A stretch of 64,000 nt of DNA from Aromatoleum aromaticum EbN1 (lineage in GTDB: Bacteria > Pseudomonadota > Gammaproteobacteria > Burkholderiales > Rhodocyclaceae). Position 1 is the first letter of the stretch; each line of letters opens with the position of its first letter. The notes beneath the pieces were generated by a model that worked only from the letters and a program-made list of their open reading frames with translations, did no database searches and was not told where the DNA came from. The position numbers and the translations under genes are program-made. The stretch spans positions 248,001 through 312,000 of the forward strand of contig NC_006513.1 in assembly GCF_000025965.1 (NCBI RefSeq). The letters are read 5' to 3'. Below, one piece after another: positions 25,258 through 34,473 of this stretch.

Positions 25258-25908
25258 GTTACGCAGAACCGACACGATCTCCGCGTCGGTCAGCGGCCGG
25301 CCGTTCACTTCGGTGCGCATGAGCCGGGCGGTGACATCGTCTGCGCCGTCCTCGTGCGCAGCGCCGCGGCGCGGCTCGAGCACGGAGCGGATCAGGTCGT
25401 CGAACGACTCCGCCACCCGCTGCGTCCACGACCGATCGCCCGAGCGCGTCGCGGCATGGTTCTCGGCAACCCAGTCCACGAGGCGATCTTCGAGATCGGC
25501 CGGCCAGCCCAACCACGCGCTTTGCGCCCGGACCGCAAACCGGACGCCCACTTGGGACACGGCGTCGACGGCAACGCCCCTGGGCAGCGACGCGGCCAAG
25601 CCGGTCGCCACCCGACGGAATCGCTCACGGAAGGGCGCGAGCGCCTCCGGGGTGAGGAAGCCGTCCACGGCCTCCCGGTATGCCGTGTGCTCGGCCGAGT
25701 CCATGCCGTTCGGGACGTGGAGATGGCTCGACACCGCGCTGGAAAACCGGTCATCGCTCAGCGCAGCCTGCACGACCAGTTCGTGTCTCAGCAACACCCA
25801 CTCGCCCTGGGCGTTGCGCACGACGCCGTGCCGGGGACGCAACTCGTCGGTGTAGGCCCTCAGGTCCCTGCCAGTGGCAGACAGATCATCAGGCATGTGG
25901 TCGGTCAT
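25258..25908 (-). pseudogene. cytochrome P450, 5' part
   Basis: The first 217 codons of the split P450. ATG 25908 has GGAGGGG upstream with good spacing. It includes DDRFSSAVSSHLHVPNGMDS and the C/D-helix HTAYREAVDGFLTPEALAPF typical of bacterial P450s. It lies 48 bases downstream of ilvD in the same direction, so the two were probably co-transcribed. Confidence 0.85.
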
Positions 25909-25956
25909 CCCTATCCCCTCCATGCGTTCCAGGCAGACGGCGGTCGATGCCGACAC

Positions 25957-27660
25957 CTACAAGTCCAGATCGGTAACCGCGCCCTTGCTCGCGGAACTGG
26001 CGAACTTCGCAAACTTCGCCAGCACGCCGCGGGTGTAGCGCGGGGACGGCGGCGTCCAGTCGGCGGCTCGGCGCGCGAGCTCTTCATCACCGACATTCAG
26101 CTGGACGAGCTGCCGGTGCGCGTCGATCGTGACCGAGTCCCCTTCGCGAACCAGCGCAATCGGGCCACCGACGAACGCTTCGGGGGAAACGTGGCCGACG
26201 ACCATGCCCCAGGTGCCTCCCGAGAAGCGGCCGTCAGTGATCAGCCCGACCGACTCTCCCAGCCCCTGCCCGACGAGCGCCGACGTCGGGGCGAGCATCT
26301 CGCGCATGCCGGGGCCGCCCTTGGGTCCCTCGTAGCGGATTACCACGACGTCACCCTCCACGATCCGGCGCGCCATGATCGCCGCCATCGCGTCGTCCTC
26401 GGAGTCGAAGACGCGCGCCGGGCCGGTGATGGCGGGATTCTTCAGGCCCGAAATCTTCGCCACGCAGCCTTCCGGCGAGAGGTTGCCCCTGAGGATCGCC
26501 AGATGGCCCTCCGCGTACAGCGGATCGGACAGCGTCCGGATGACGCCCTGATCGGCACGCGGTGCCGCCGGCACGTTCTCCAGGACCTCCGCGATCGTCT
26601 GCCCGGTGATCGTGACGCACGCGCCATGCAGCAGCCCGGCGTCGAGCAGCAGCTTCATCACCTGCGGGATGCCGCCTGCCTGATGGAGATCGGTCGCGAG
26701 GTAGCGCCCGGACGGCTTCATGTCGACGATGACCGGCACGCGACGCCGAATGCGCTCGAAGTCGTCGATTGTCCACGGCACTTCGGCCGCGTGGGCAATC
26801 GCCAGAAAGTGCAGCACCGCGTTGGTCGAGCCTCCCGTCGCCATGATCACGCTGACAGCGTTCTCGATCGCCTCCCGGGTGACGATGTCGCGCGGGCGAA
26901 GGCCGCGTTTGATCGCCTCCACCAGCACCCGGGCGGACTCCGCGGCGCTCGCGAGCTTCTCAGCGTCCTCGTTGGCCATCGTCGAAGAATATGGCAGGCT
27001 CATGCCGAGCGCCTCGAACGCGGCGCTCATCGTGTTTGCCGTGTACATCCCGCCGCACGAGCCGCTGCCGGGGCAGGCGCGCTTTTCGATTTCCTTGAAA
27101 TCGACCGGGTCGAGCTGCCCCGCGATGAATTCCCCCACCGCCTCGAAAACCGAGACGATGTTCAGATCCCTGCCCTTGTAATGCCCCGGTTTGATCGTGC
27201 CGCCATAGACATAGATTCCAGGCACGTTGGTGCGGACAAGCGCCATCATGCCGCCGGGCATGTTCTTGTCGCATCCGCCGATCACGACGACCCCGTCCTG
27301 CCACAGCCCATTGACGCAGGTCTCGATGCTGTCGGCGATCACTTCCCGCGATACCAGCGAATACTTCATGCCCTCGGTGCCCATGCCGATGCCGTCGGAC
27401 ACGGTGGGAGTACCGAACAGTTGCGGATTGGCCCCGGCCTCCTTCAAGGCCGCGGCCACGGTATCGGCCAGCGGTTGCAGCCCGCTGTTGCAGGGCGTGA
27501 TCGTCGAATGTGCGCTCGCCACGCCAACCATCGGCTTGCCGAAATCAGTTTCCCGATAGCCCATCGCGTAGTACATCGATCGATTGGGCGCCCGCATCAC
27601 GCCTTCGGTCACGTTGCGGGAACGTTCATCGATCCGGGCTGGACGGGTAGGGTCGGACAT
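25957..27660 (-). CDS. ilvD: dihydroxy-acid dehydratase
   Basis: A 567-residue enzyme dehydrating 2,3-dihydroxy-isovalerate and -methylvalerate in valine, isoleucine and coenzyme A precursor synthesis. Iron-sulfur cysteines are seen in [22 protein letters not shown] and [19 protein letters not shown]; the ending [20 protein letters not shown] is the usual C-terminal block. AAGGAG precedes the ATG. Shorter than the E. coli enzyme but normal for the bacterial short form. Core metabolism, complete. Confidence 0.97.
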   Translation of the reverse strand: MSDPTRPARIDERSRNVTEGVMRAPNRSMYYAMGYRETDFGKPMVGVASAHSTITPCNSGLQPLADTVAAALKEAGANPQLFGTPTVSDGIGMGTEGMKYSLVSREVIADSIETCVNGLWQDGVVVIGGCDKNMPGGMMALVRTNVPGIYVYGGTIKPGHYKGRDLNIVSVFEAVGEFIAGQLDPVDFKEIEKRACPGSGSCGGMYTANTMSAAFEALGMSLPYSSTMANEDAEKLASAAESARVLVEAIKRGLRPRDIVTREAIENAVSVIMATGGSTNAVLHFLAIAHAAEVPWTIDDFERIRRRVPVIVDMKPSGRYLATDLHQAGGIPQVMKLLLDAGLLHGACVTITGQTIAEVLENVPAAPRADQGVIRTLSDPLYAEGHLAILRGNLSPEGCVAKISGLKNPAITGPARVFDSEDDAMAAIMARRIVEGDVVVIRYEGPKGGPGMREMLAPTSALVGQGLGESVGLITDGRFSGGTWGMVVGHVSPEAFVGGPIALVREGDSVTIDAHRQLVQLNVGDEELARRAADWTPPSPRYTRGVLAKFAKFASSASKGAVTDLDL

Positions 27661-27855
27661 ATCGTCTCCTTGCTGGTAGCGGTTCGCATCCCCGGCTTCA
27701 GGGCATCGGCCGCGCCCCGATGTTCCTGTAAATCATAGGCCGAGGCGCCCACGGCCGCACTGGCCGGCTGCGCCGCCCGCCGAGGTCGCGAGCGAGCCTA
27801 GAATGAAGCAAGACGCGCATATAGCGGGCCGAAGTCGGCCGATGAGGCAAGGACG

Positions 27856-28500
27856 ATGGACGTAGACATTCCCGACCCAGCCTACACGAGTTCCGAGCGC
27901 GCCCGCGCGAGCTTCCGCCTCGCGTTCAGGATCGCGCTCTGCCTGGTCGCTTTCCTGTGGCTGATCCAGTCGGTGAACACGGCGCTCGACCTGGGCCTCG
28001 AGCGGTTCGGCGTGCGCCCTCGCGAGTGGAGCGGACTGCCCGGCATCGTACTGGCGCCGCTGCTGCACGGCAGCTTCGGCCACCTGATCGCCAACACGGC
28101 GCCGCTGCTGGTGTTGCTTACGGCGATGCTGCACCTCTATCCGGGCTCGGCCGTCCGGGCACTCCCGGCGATCTTCCTCGGCCCCGGCGCCGCGGTGTGG
28201 CTGCTCGGCCGCGCATCGGTCCATATCGGTGCGAGCGGTGTGGTCTACGGTTTGGTCGCTCACATTTTCCTGGCCGGCGTGATCCGACGCGATCGGCGCG
28301 CATTCGCCGCGTCCCTGCTCGTGTACTTTCTCTACGGCAGTCTGGCCTGGGGAGTCCTACCGATTCAGCAGGGGCTGTCGTGGGAAACTCACCTGGCAGG
28401 TGGCCTGATCGGCGCGCTGTCGGCGATAGCGCTGCGGCGTCTCGATATCCCGCCTCGCCGCCGCTATGCCTGGGAGGACGAAGAAGGCGGGCGCGAATGA
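27856..28500 (+). CDS. rhomboid-family intramembrane serine protease
   Basis: A 214-residue polytopic protein of the rhomboid family. The catalytic serine is in the motif VHIGASGVVYGL and the catalytic histidine in SWETHLAGGLIGAL, with the HGSFGHLIANTAPL block in an earlier helix. About six membrane segments are visible. It cleaves membrane proteins within the bilayer; the substrate cannot be deduced. Divergent from ilvD with 195 bp between. The C-terminus is charged. Confidence 0.9.
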   Translation: MDVDIPDPAYTSSERARASFRLAFRIALCLVAFLWLIQSVNTALDLGLERFGVRPREWSGLPGIVLAPLLHGSFGHLIANTAPLLVLLTAMLHLYPGSAVRALPAIFLGPGAAVWLLGRASVHIGASGVVYGLVAHIFLAGVIRRDRRAFAASLLVYFLYGSLAWGVLPIQQGLSWETHLAGGLIGALSAIALRRLDIPPRRRYAWEDEEGGRE

Positions 28501-28633
28501 TCCATTGCATGGCGCGACGAAAACCGGCCACCCGCGCGTGAAGCGCCGCGAGAGCGTCCCTTGCGGTCACTTCTGCCGCCGCGCCGCCGCGATGGATCGC
28601 CCCCACTCGTATTCACGACAACATCACGCTGCG

Positions 28634-30040
28634 TCAGGAGAACGTCTGGATGAGTTGACGTAGACGATCGCATGCGACGGGGAGATGAGCTTCGGGTGTT
28701 GTGGCGACACCGAGAAGAAGCCCCGGGCGTTGAATTCCGGCGGGACTGAACCACGTAGACAGTGGAGACGGCGCCAGCCCGAAGGCCAGTGCTTCTCGGG
28801 CGATAACGCTGTCGCGCGCCCCTTCGGGTAGCCATAGCAGTACGCCGAGGCCTGCCGGACGGGCGGGATATCCCATGGACTGCACCATTGCAAGGAGCGC
28901 ATTACTCCGACCAGCATATACGCGCTTCATGCGACGTAGATGCCGCATGTAGTGCCCGTCGCGCATGAACTCCGCCGTTGCCCACTGCACCGCGGGACCG
29001 GGAGCGGGAGCGAGACACAGGACCGTTTCGGCAAATTGCGGCACCAAGGCAGGAGGCACGACGACGAAGCCGAGCCGCAGCGTGGGACTGATCGTCTTGC
29101 TGAACGAGCCGATGTGGACCACACGTCCGCTGCTGTCCAGTGATGCCAGCGCGGGGGCCGCCCGGCGCTTTAGCTGGAGCTCACCGAGATAGTCATCCTC
29201 GATAATCCATGCGCCGGCGCGCGTTGCCCATTCGATCAGTCGAACCCGGCGGGCGAGCGACAGCGGGACTCCGGTCGGAGCCTGCTGCCCGGGCGTCACC
29301 AGCGCCAAGGCCGCATCCGGCGCATGCTGCATGCCGTAAGCAACGTCGATGCCGTCGTCGTCAACGGGGATCGGGACCGGGGCGAGCCGAGCGATTTCAA
29401 GCGCTTTGCGGCTGGGAGGAAAACCGGGATTCTCCACCCAGGCGGATCGCCCTTCCGGCTGGAGGACCCTGAGCGCGACGCCGAGTGCGCCGGAAAAACC
29501 CGCCGTGATGAAGATCTGGGACGGACGGCATTCGATACCCCGCGAAAGTGCCAGATGCGCCGCAATCTCGCGTCTGAGTTCGGGTTCGCCGCGCGGATCA
29601 GGATAGACGAGCGGAGCGGCGACTTCGGCGCGGGCGGCCTGAGCGCGCAATCGGGCGAAAAGTGCGACCGGAAAGCTGTCCGAGGCGGGCACGCCGTTCT
29701 GGAACACGGCTGTCCCGCTAAGGAAGTCCTGGTACAACTGCGGCAACGCATCCGCCGTCCTGGACGGGTCCGGAGCTGCGCGCTTCGCCGGATGGTCCGC
29801 CACTCGCGTACCGCCGGAACGCGACGAGACGACGAGCTGCTTATCCGCCAATCGCTCGTAAGCGGTCTTGACGGTGCCCCGTGCGACGCCCAGTTGTGCG
29901 GCGAGGTCCAGCCACGAGGGCAATCGTGCGCCGGGCGCGAGCACTCCGCTGTCGATCGCTGCCGTGACGCCGATGCGGATCTGTTCGGCCAGGGAGGTCC
30001 CGGCCGTTCGATCGAGCTTGAGATCGAGGATCTTCGCCAT
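28634..30040 (-). CDS. MocR/PdxR-type transcriptional regulator (GntR HTH plus aminotransferase domain)
   Basis: A 468-residue protein. Residues 1-75 form a GntR winged helix (RLPSWLDLAAQLGVARGTVK, then AYERLADKQLVV). The rest is a fold-type I aminotransferase domain with a PLP-lysine region in VVHIGSFSKTISPTLRLGFV and the IIEDDYLGELQ strand. MocR proteins sense PLP or amino compounds and usually control divergent genes. Here the AhpD-like gene pair starts 108 bases away on the other strand and is the likely target. Confidence 0.92.
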   Translation of the reverse strand: MAKILDLKLDRTAGTSLAEQIRIGVTAAIDSGVLAPGARLPSWLDLAAQLGVARGTVKTAYERLADKQLVVSSRSGGTRVADHPAKRAAPDPSRTADALPQLYQDFLSGTAVFQNGVPASDSFPVALFARLRAQAARAEVAAPLVYPDPRGEPELRREIAAHLALSRGIECRPSQIFITAGFSGALGVALRVLQPEGRSAWVENPGFPPSRKALEIARLAPVPIPVDDDGIDVAYGMQHAPDAALALVTPGQQAPTGVPLSLARRVRLIEWATRAGAWIIEDDYLGELQLKRRAAPALASLDSSGRVVHIGSFSKTISPTLRLGFVVVPPALVPQFAETVLCLAPAPGPAVQWATAEFMRDGHYMRHLRRMKRVYAGRSNALLAMVQSMGYPARPAGLGVLLWLPEGARDSVIAREALAFGLAPSPLSTWFSPAGIQRPGLLLGVATTPEAHLPVACDRLRQLIQTFS

Positions 30041-30071
30041 GCTCCATGGTACATCCTGAATATACGTTTTT

Positions 30072-30089
30072 GGTTCTTTTTAATGAACC
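30072..30089. promoter_or_regulatory. inverted repeat between the MocR-type gene and the AhpD-like genes
   Basis: GGTTC N8 GAACC in an AT-rich stretch of the divergent intergenic region. The spacing and place suit an operator for the regulator, but this is inference from position. Confidence 0.4.
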
Positions 30090-30148
30090 TCAGCGACTAC
30101 ATACTCCTGTCCACACGATCCCGTGCTCCCGAGAAATAGGTTTTTGAA

Positions 30149-30610
30149 ATGAGTGAAAGACTGGATTACACGAAAACCTCGCCCGGTGGCGTGAAAGCCT
30201 TCGGCAGCGTCTACGGCTACGTCATGCAATCCGGGCTCGATGACGTGCTGGTCGACCTGGTCTATCTGCGCGTGAGCCAGATCAATGGATGTGCCTATTG
30301 CCTGGACATGCACACTCGCGACCTCGTCAAGAAAGGGGTGAAGGTCGAGAAGTTGGCGCTCGTGCAGGTGTGGCAGGAGGCCGGGGAACTGTTCAGCGAT
30401 CGCGAACGGGCAGCCTTTGCGTGGGCGGAAACGGTGACCCGGGTGGCGCAGACCGGCGTTCCGGATGCCGAGCTCGAAGCCGTCAGCCGCATCTTCAACG
30501 AGAAGGAACTGGCTGACCTGACGATGGCCATCGGCTTGATGAACGCCTACAACCGCCTCGCGATCAGCTTCCGTCGCACACCGGAAGCGGTTCTTGCAGC
30601 CAGGTCCTGA
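30149..30610 (+). CDS. carboxymuconolactone decarboxylase/AhpD-like protein, copy 1
   Basis: A 153-residue all-helical protein with the redox motif QINGCAYCLDMHTRD (CxxC followed by His), as in AhpD-type alkylhydroperoxidases. These proteins use the CxxC pair to reduce peroxides or act in stress response. A second, related copy lies 65 bases downstream, suggesting a tandem pair under the divergent MocR-type regulator. Confidence 0.9.
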   Translation: MSERLDYTKTSPGGVKAFGSVYGYVMQSGLDDVLVDLVYLRVSQINGCAYCLDMHTRDLVKKGVKVEKLALVQVWQEAGELFSDRERAAFAWAETVTRVAQTGVPDAELEAVSRIFNEKELADLTMAIGLMNAYNRLAISFRRTPEAVLAARS

Positions 30611-30675
30611 AAAGGGTTCGAATTTTTTCTACCCGACGACGGCAGTTCGCGTCGCTTCAATTACAGGTTGAACAC

Positions 30676-31116
30676 ATGGAACAGCGATTCGACATCACCA
30701 AACTTATCCCCGAGGGCTATAAAACCATGTACGCGCTGCACACCTACGTGCAGGGCGCCGGTCTCGATCTCGGCCTGCTCGAACTGGTGCGCCTACGCGT
30801 GTCGCAGACGAACGGTTGCGGCTTCTGCGTCGCCATGCATATTCCGCTGGCGCGAAAGTACGGCCTCACCGAACATCAGATCAATCTCGTCGCCACCTGG
30901 AAGGAATCGCCGGTCTTCAGTGTTCGCGAGCGGGCGGCACTGGCTTGGGCCGATGCGGTGACAGCACTTGCCGGACAGGAGGTGCCGGATACGGTCTATG
31001 AACAAGTGAAGGCCGAGTTCAGCACTGAGGAGATTGCCAACCTCACGCTGTGCATTGGTGAGATCAACACCTGGAATCGCCTCATGATTGCGTCGCGCAC
31101 GCCGCCAGCGCTGTAA
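30676..31116 (+). CDS. carboxymuconolactone decarboxylase/AhpD-like protein, copy 2
   Basis: A 146-residue paralogue of the upstream gene with the motif QTNGCGFCVAMHIPLARKYG. It shares the RERAALAWADAVT block with copy 1 but is clearly diverged, so the duplication is old. Same predicted thiol-dependent peroxidase-type activity. Confidence 0.9.
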   Translation: MEQRFDITKLIPEGYKTMYALHTYVQGAGLDLGLLELVRLRVSQTNGCGFCVAMHIPLARKYGLTEHQINLVATWKESPVFSVRERAALAWADAVTALAGQEVPDTVYEQVKAEFSTEEIANLTLCIGEINTWNRLMIASRTPPAL

Positions 31117-31507
31117 AGGCGGCGTCGGCCGATCGTTTCAGAAACGATTCGCAGTGAGTGCGAGCAGACTGCTGTTCTTCGAATCCAGCCCACGCGGCGA
31201 CAAGGCGAAGAGCAGCGAGTTCGGTTTCCCTCTGCTGTCGGCGATCACGGCACCATCGCGCGTGGGCTGAGGGCTCGCCCCCGGCCCACAATTTCACTGT
31301 GCCGGCGGCGCCCGAGACTTGGGACCACCTGGTCAAGTTGATTACTTGAACGTTGTCAGTTCTTTGTCGTCGGTATCCACTACAAAGATTGCAAGCAGCT
31401 TTGCGGGTTTGGTTTTGCTCGCGTTGCGGCTCACTGGATGACTGGCGCCCGGCGGCTCCGACCAACTCTGCCCAGCCGTGTAGATTCGGCGTGAGAGGAC
31501 AACCCCG
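31117..31507. other. intergenic stretch with a short azoreductase-like remnant
   Basis: Starting at GTG 31154, the plus strand reads VSASRLLFFESSPRGDKAKS, close to the flavodoxin-like N-terminus of FMN-dependent NADH-azoreductases (LLxIESSPRGD). Similarity ends near 31218 and the rest of such a gene is missing. The remaining bases show no gene. Confidence 0.4.
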
Positions 31508-32746
31508 ATGGAAACTTCGCCAAACCCGATCGATATTATCGAGAAGTATTTCGACGCCGAACTCAGGCCGGAAACTCTAGGGGAGTTCGATGGCATCGAT
31601 CCCGAGCGATGGATCGACTTCTCCAAGCACTATCTCGCTGCGATGAAGAGCGGCTTCGCCAACGCATATCTCGATGCACAAGCAGCTCCGGCCCACGCCG
31701 TCCGGCTCTACTTCGAGCCTTCAATCGCCCACGACTGGGCAGAGGCCCTGCAGAAACGCTTCGTCGAAACGCCGCTGCTCGGCTACAGAGCGTTCCTCCC
31801 CGGAAACCCTCGGATCACTCGCGAGCAGGTTTCTGAGTTTCTCAATCCGCTAAAGAAACATCTACTGCTGGCGGACTCGGTATTTGTCAAAGATAACTTC
31901 TACTACTGCTTCGATATGGTCGCCGACACAGTCAGCCGCAACGGTTGGCGGGCTGACCCCAACGTGGTGTCGCTCGTTGATATGAGTATCGCCCGGATAC
32001 GAGCCTATCTGCCCATCCTGGCCGAACTGCGCGACCTCATTTGGTCTAACGCGCTAGTGTTCATGCCGTACTACATCACGCCGACCTTTCCGTATGCCAA
32101 CGTGCCGGCCAAGCTCAATGGTCATGTCGAGCGACTGCGTATCGTTGACCCATCTGGGGAGGTATGGAAGGACGGCATCCCAGCGCACGAGTTCGAGAAA
32201 GTCCTTGTGCCTTGGCTCAATGCCCGCCTCCTGGGCCTGGACCCTGTTTACCTGACGGACGCGATGGCTCGGATCGGAGGGACGCTGAGCTTCGACGGCG
32301 ATGCAGCTACGTCTCCGGCGAGTGACTTGCTATCGGTGAGTATCCTACCCTTCGGCGGAGCGGGCGAGATCGATCTGGACACGCTCTGGGATATGCGCCG
32401 CAATGAATCCGTTTTCGCACATGTTCGCTTGCTAACTGCCCAGTGCAAGAAGCATCTGGAGGACAACCTCGGCCAAGGGGCGACACCGAAGGCCGCAAAC
32501 GCATTGGGCAGGCAGTTCCTGCAGGACCACCTTGCGTCCCTCCCAACGCAAAAAGTCATTTCCTTCGCGGAGAAACCGTCGGTGTCGTTGGTCTGGCGGA
32601 CCGCGCTCGCTGTCGCCACGCTTGGCACATCAGAGATCGTCGGCCCATTGGCATCCGCCGTCCTGGACAGTAGCGTCGCCAAAGCTGCCCTCTCTCGCCT
32701 AGCCCCCGAACGCCGAGCAATCGCCTACCTAAACGCTGCCCTATGA
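31508..32746 (+). CDS. orphan 412-residue protein of unknown function
   Basis: A soluble-looking protein with no signal peptide or clear membrane segment. It has an N-terminal amphipathic helix (PIDIIEKYFDAELRPETLGE), several aromatic-rich helices (DNFYYCFDMVADTVSRNGWR; MPYYITPTFPYANVPAK), and a C-terminal alanine-rich helix (VWRTALAVATLGTSEIVGPL). I recognise no catalytic motif. Codon use is less GC-biased than the flanks. It ends 74 bases before an attC-like site, so it could be a long integron cassette gene; RIT elements start 267 bp downstream. Confidence 0.6.
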   Translation: METSPNPIDIIEKYFDAELRPETLGEFDGIDPERWIDFSKHYLAAMKSGFANAYLDAQAAPAHAVRLYFEPSIAHDWAEALQKRFVETPLLGYRAFLPGNPRITREQVSEFLNPLKKHLLLADSVFVKDNFYYCFDMVADTVSRNGWRADPNVVSLVDMSIARIRAYLPILAELRDLIWSNALVFMPYYITPTFPYANVPAKLNGHVERLRIVDPSGEVWKDGIPAHEFEKVLVPWLNARLLGLDPVYLTDAMARIGGTLSFDGDAATSPASDLLSVSILPFGGAGEIDLDTLWDMRRNESVFAHVRLLTAQCKKHLEDNLGQGATPKAANALGRQFLQDHLASLPTQKVISFAEKPSVSLVWRTALAVATLGTSEIVGPLASAVLDSSVAKAALSRLAPERRAIAYLNAAL

Positions 32747-32819
32747 TCGTTGCTTTCCATTTTTTGTGTCGCAGTATTCCTCACCCGCGTAGCCGGGAGC
32801 TTGTCTCTACGCGCAGGCC

Positions 32820-32883
32820 GCCCAACAACCGGTTGCAGCGGACGGTCCGCTGCGCCACCCGCCGCTGAACGGCGACGTTGAAC
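32820..32883 (+). repeat. attC-like site 4
   Basis: The left core GCCCAAC (32820-32826) fits RYYYAAC and the right core GTTGAAC (32877-32883) fits GTTRRRY. TTGCAGCGG pairs with CCGCTGAA leaving one bulged base, as in attC sites, around a hairpin GCAGCGGACGGTCCGCTGC. The bases that follow (GAACGACAGC) also follow attC-like site 3. Confidence 0.5.
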
Positions 32884-33012
32884 GACAGCTTTCGTCAAAA
32901 GTCAACGGCGGCATTGGGTCGAACTGACTCATCAGCGAGCGGCCGCTTACGGGAACCGAACCTCCAACGGCGGCTTTCCGGCGATGAATTCGAAGAGTTG
33001 TCGGTCGCAACC

Positions 33013-33047
33013 CGACCCCTATGTGCAGGACGCAACTATGCGCAGTT
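33013..33047 (+). repeat. outer RIT terminal inverted repeat, left
   Basis: The exact reverse complement of 39923-39957, 35 bp. Confidence 0.93.
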
Positions 33048-33114
33048 GGCTGGATATTGTCGGTGCCGACCTTGATTCGGCGAGGATTTGGGCCGGCACC
33101 GTCTGCGCATAGTT

Positions 33115-33327
33115 TCAAAGGGTCTGCAGGAAGCGCATGAGCGAGTCAGGCGCCTGGAACCGACGGATGGTGGTGTCGGGTGGGTCCAGTCGTGCGAGTG
33201 CCTTCTCCTTCATTGCGAGGTCGGCCTCGACGTAGCGGTGGGTGGTCGTGGCGCTTTCGTGACCAAGCCATAGGGAAATCACGTTGAAGGGCACACCCGC
33301 TTGCAGCAGATGCATGGCCGTCGTGTG
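33115..33327 (-). pseudogene. outer RIT recombinase C, 3' part
   Basis: The C-terminal 70 codons of the split third recombinase: HTTAMHLLQAGVPFNVISLW, then LGHESATTTHRYVEADLAMK with the catalytic His and the nucleophilic Tyr. The first codon, CAC at 33327-33325, is the same histidine that ends the 5' part at 36781-36779. Confidence 0.88.
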
Positions 33328-33353
33328 CCTCCTATGTCGCTGAAGAGATAGTC

Positions 33354-33381
33354 GCCACTATCTACCCTTCCTGACTATGTC
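33354..33381 (+). repeat. inner RIT inverted repeat, left
   Basis: Begins GCCACTATCTACCCTTCC; exact reverse complement at 36756-36783. Confidence 0.9.
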
Positions 33382-33474
33382 GAGTGACCCAGAGGAGCTT
33401 TCACGATCGTTCGACAAATCGCGTGGTGCCTTGCGTGGTGCCTTACACATCACCCGACATAGTTTTTGTCTGCC

Positions 33475-34473
33475 CTACAGACTATTCAAGAAGTTCAGGA
33501 GCTGGTCTCCCGGTTTATAGCGCCCGGGCGTGCCGTGGGGTGGAGCTGTCTTCGCAAGGGCCTGCTCCTTCATTTCGAGGTTCGCATCGAGATAGATCTG
33601 CGTGGTCTCCACCGATTCGTGTCCGAGCCACAAGGCAATCACCGAACGATCAACGCCCGCTTGAAGCAGGTCCATGGCCATCGTGTGCCTCAAGCGGTGA
33701 ACAGTGATTCGCTTCTGCGTCAACGAAGGGCACGCCTCCGAGGCCGCCAAGCGATGCTTGTTCAGCAAGTACTGCACGCCGTGGACGCTGAGACGCTCGC
33801 CCTTGGCGCTGGGGAAGAGCACGTCGCCCTCTCCGCGTTGCGGCTCGCGCAGCCAGGCTTTCAACACGGTGAGCGTGGACTTGGCCAGCGGCGTACAGCG
33901 TTCCTTGCGACCCTTGCCCACCACGCGCACGTGAGCGCCGGCCCCGAGGATGAGGTCGTCGCGTTTGAGCCCGGTCATTTCAGACAAACGTAGCCCTGTC
34001 TGCACCGCCACCAGCAAAAAGGCGTGATCGCGCCGGCCAGACCACGTGTGCTGATCCGGAGCCGCCAGCAAGGCATCGACTTCGGCACGTGCGAGAAACG
34101 AGACCAAGTTGCGCGTGAAGCGCTTGCTGGGGATGGCGAGCACCCGCTGGATCTGCGCGGAATGCTCGGGGGCCTCGAATGCCACGTAACGAAAGAAGGA
34201 GTGGATCGCAGTGAGGCGCAGATTACGGCTACGGATGCTCACCCGTCTGCACTTCTCCAAGTCATCGAGAAACGCCACGATCAATGGGGCATCGATCTCC
34301 TCCAGGCTCAGCCGTGACGGTGACTTATGCAGCCGTTGCTGAACGAATTTCAGAAATTGACGAAAGGTATCGCGATAGGAGCTGATCGTGTGCGGACTCG
34401 CTTGGCGTTGCTGCATCAGGCGCTGGGTAAAGAAACGCTCCAACAGCGCAGCAAAGCTGGCAGGGGTGATCAT
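33475..34473 (-). CDS. inner RIT tyrosine recombinase C
   Basis: A 332-residue tyrosine recombinase with an N-terminal SAM-like core-binding domain and a C-terminal catalytic domain: TGLRLSEMTGL (Arg), VVGKGRKER (Lys), HRLRHTMAMDL (HxxR), LGHESVETTQIYLDANL (His and Tyr). ATG 34473 overlaps the stop of recombinase B (ATGA). It is complete. Confidence 0.93.
   Translation of the reverse strand: MITPASFAALLERFFTQRLMQQRQASPHTISSYRDTFRQFLKFVQQRLHKSPSRLSLEEIDAPLIVAFLDDLEKCRRVSIRSRNLRLTAIHSFFRYVAFEAPEHSAQIQRVLAIPSKRFTRNLVSFLARAEVDALLAAPDQHTWSGRRDHAFLLVAVQTGLRLSEMTGLKRDDLILGAGAHVRVVGKGRKERCTPLAKSTLTVLKAWLREPQRGEGDVLFPSAKGERLSVHGVQYLLNKHRLAASEACPSLTQKRITVHRLRHTMAMDLLQAGVDRSVIALWLGHESVETTQIYLDANLEMKEQALAKTAPPHGTPGRYKPGDQLLNFLNSL

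Noticed and set aside
25354-27738. A 794-codon plus-strand open frame opposite ilvD and the P450
   Set aside because: Entirely antisense to two well-recognised genes; typical of high-GC shadow frames.
33384-33460. Tandem GCGTGGTGCCTT near the inner RIT left end, considered as a CRISPR-like or iteron repeat
   Set aside because: Only two adjacent copies; no array.
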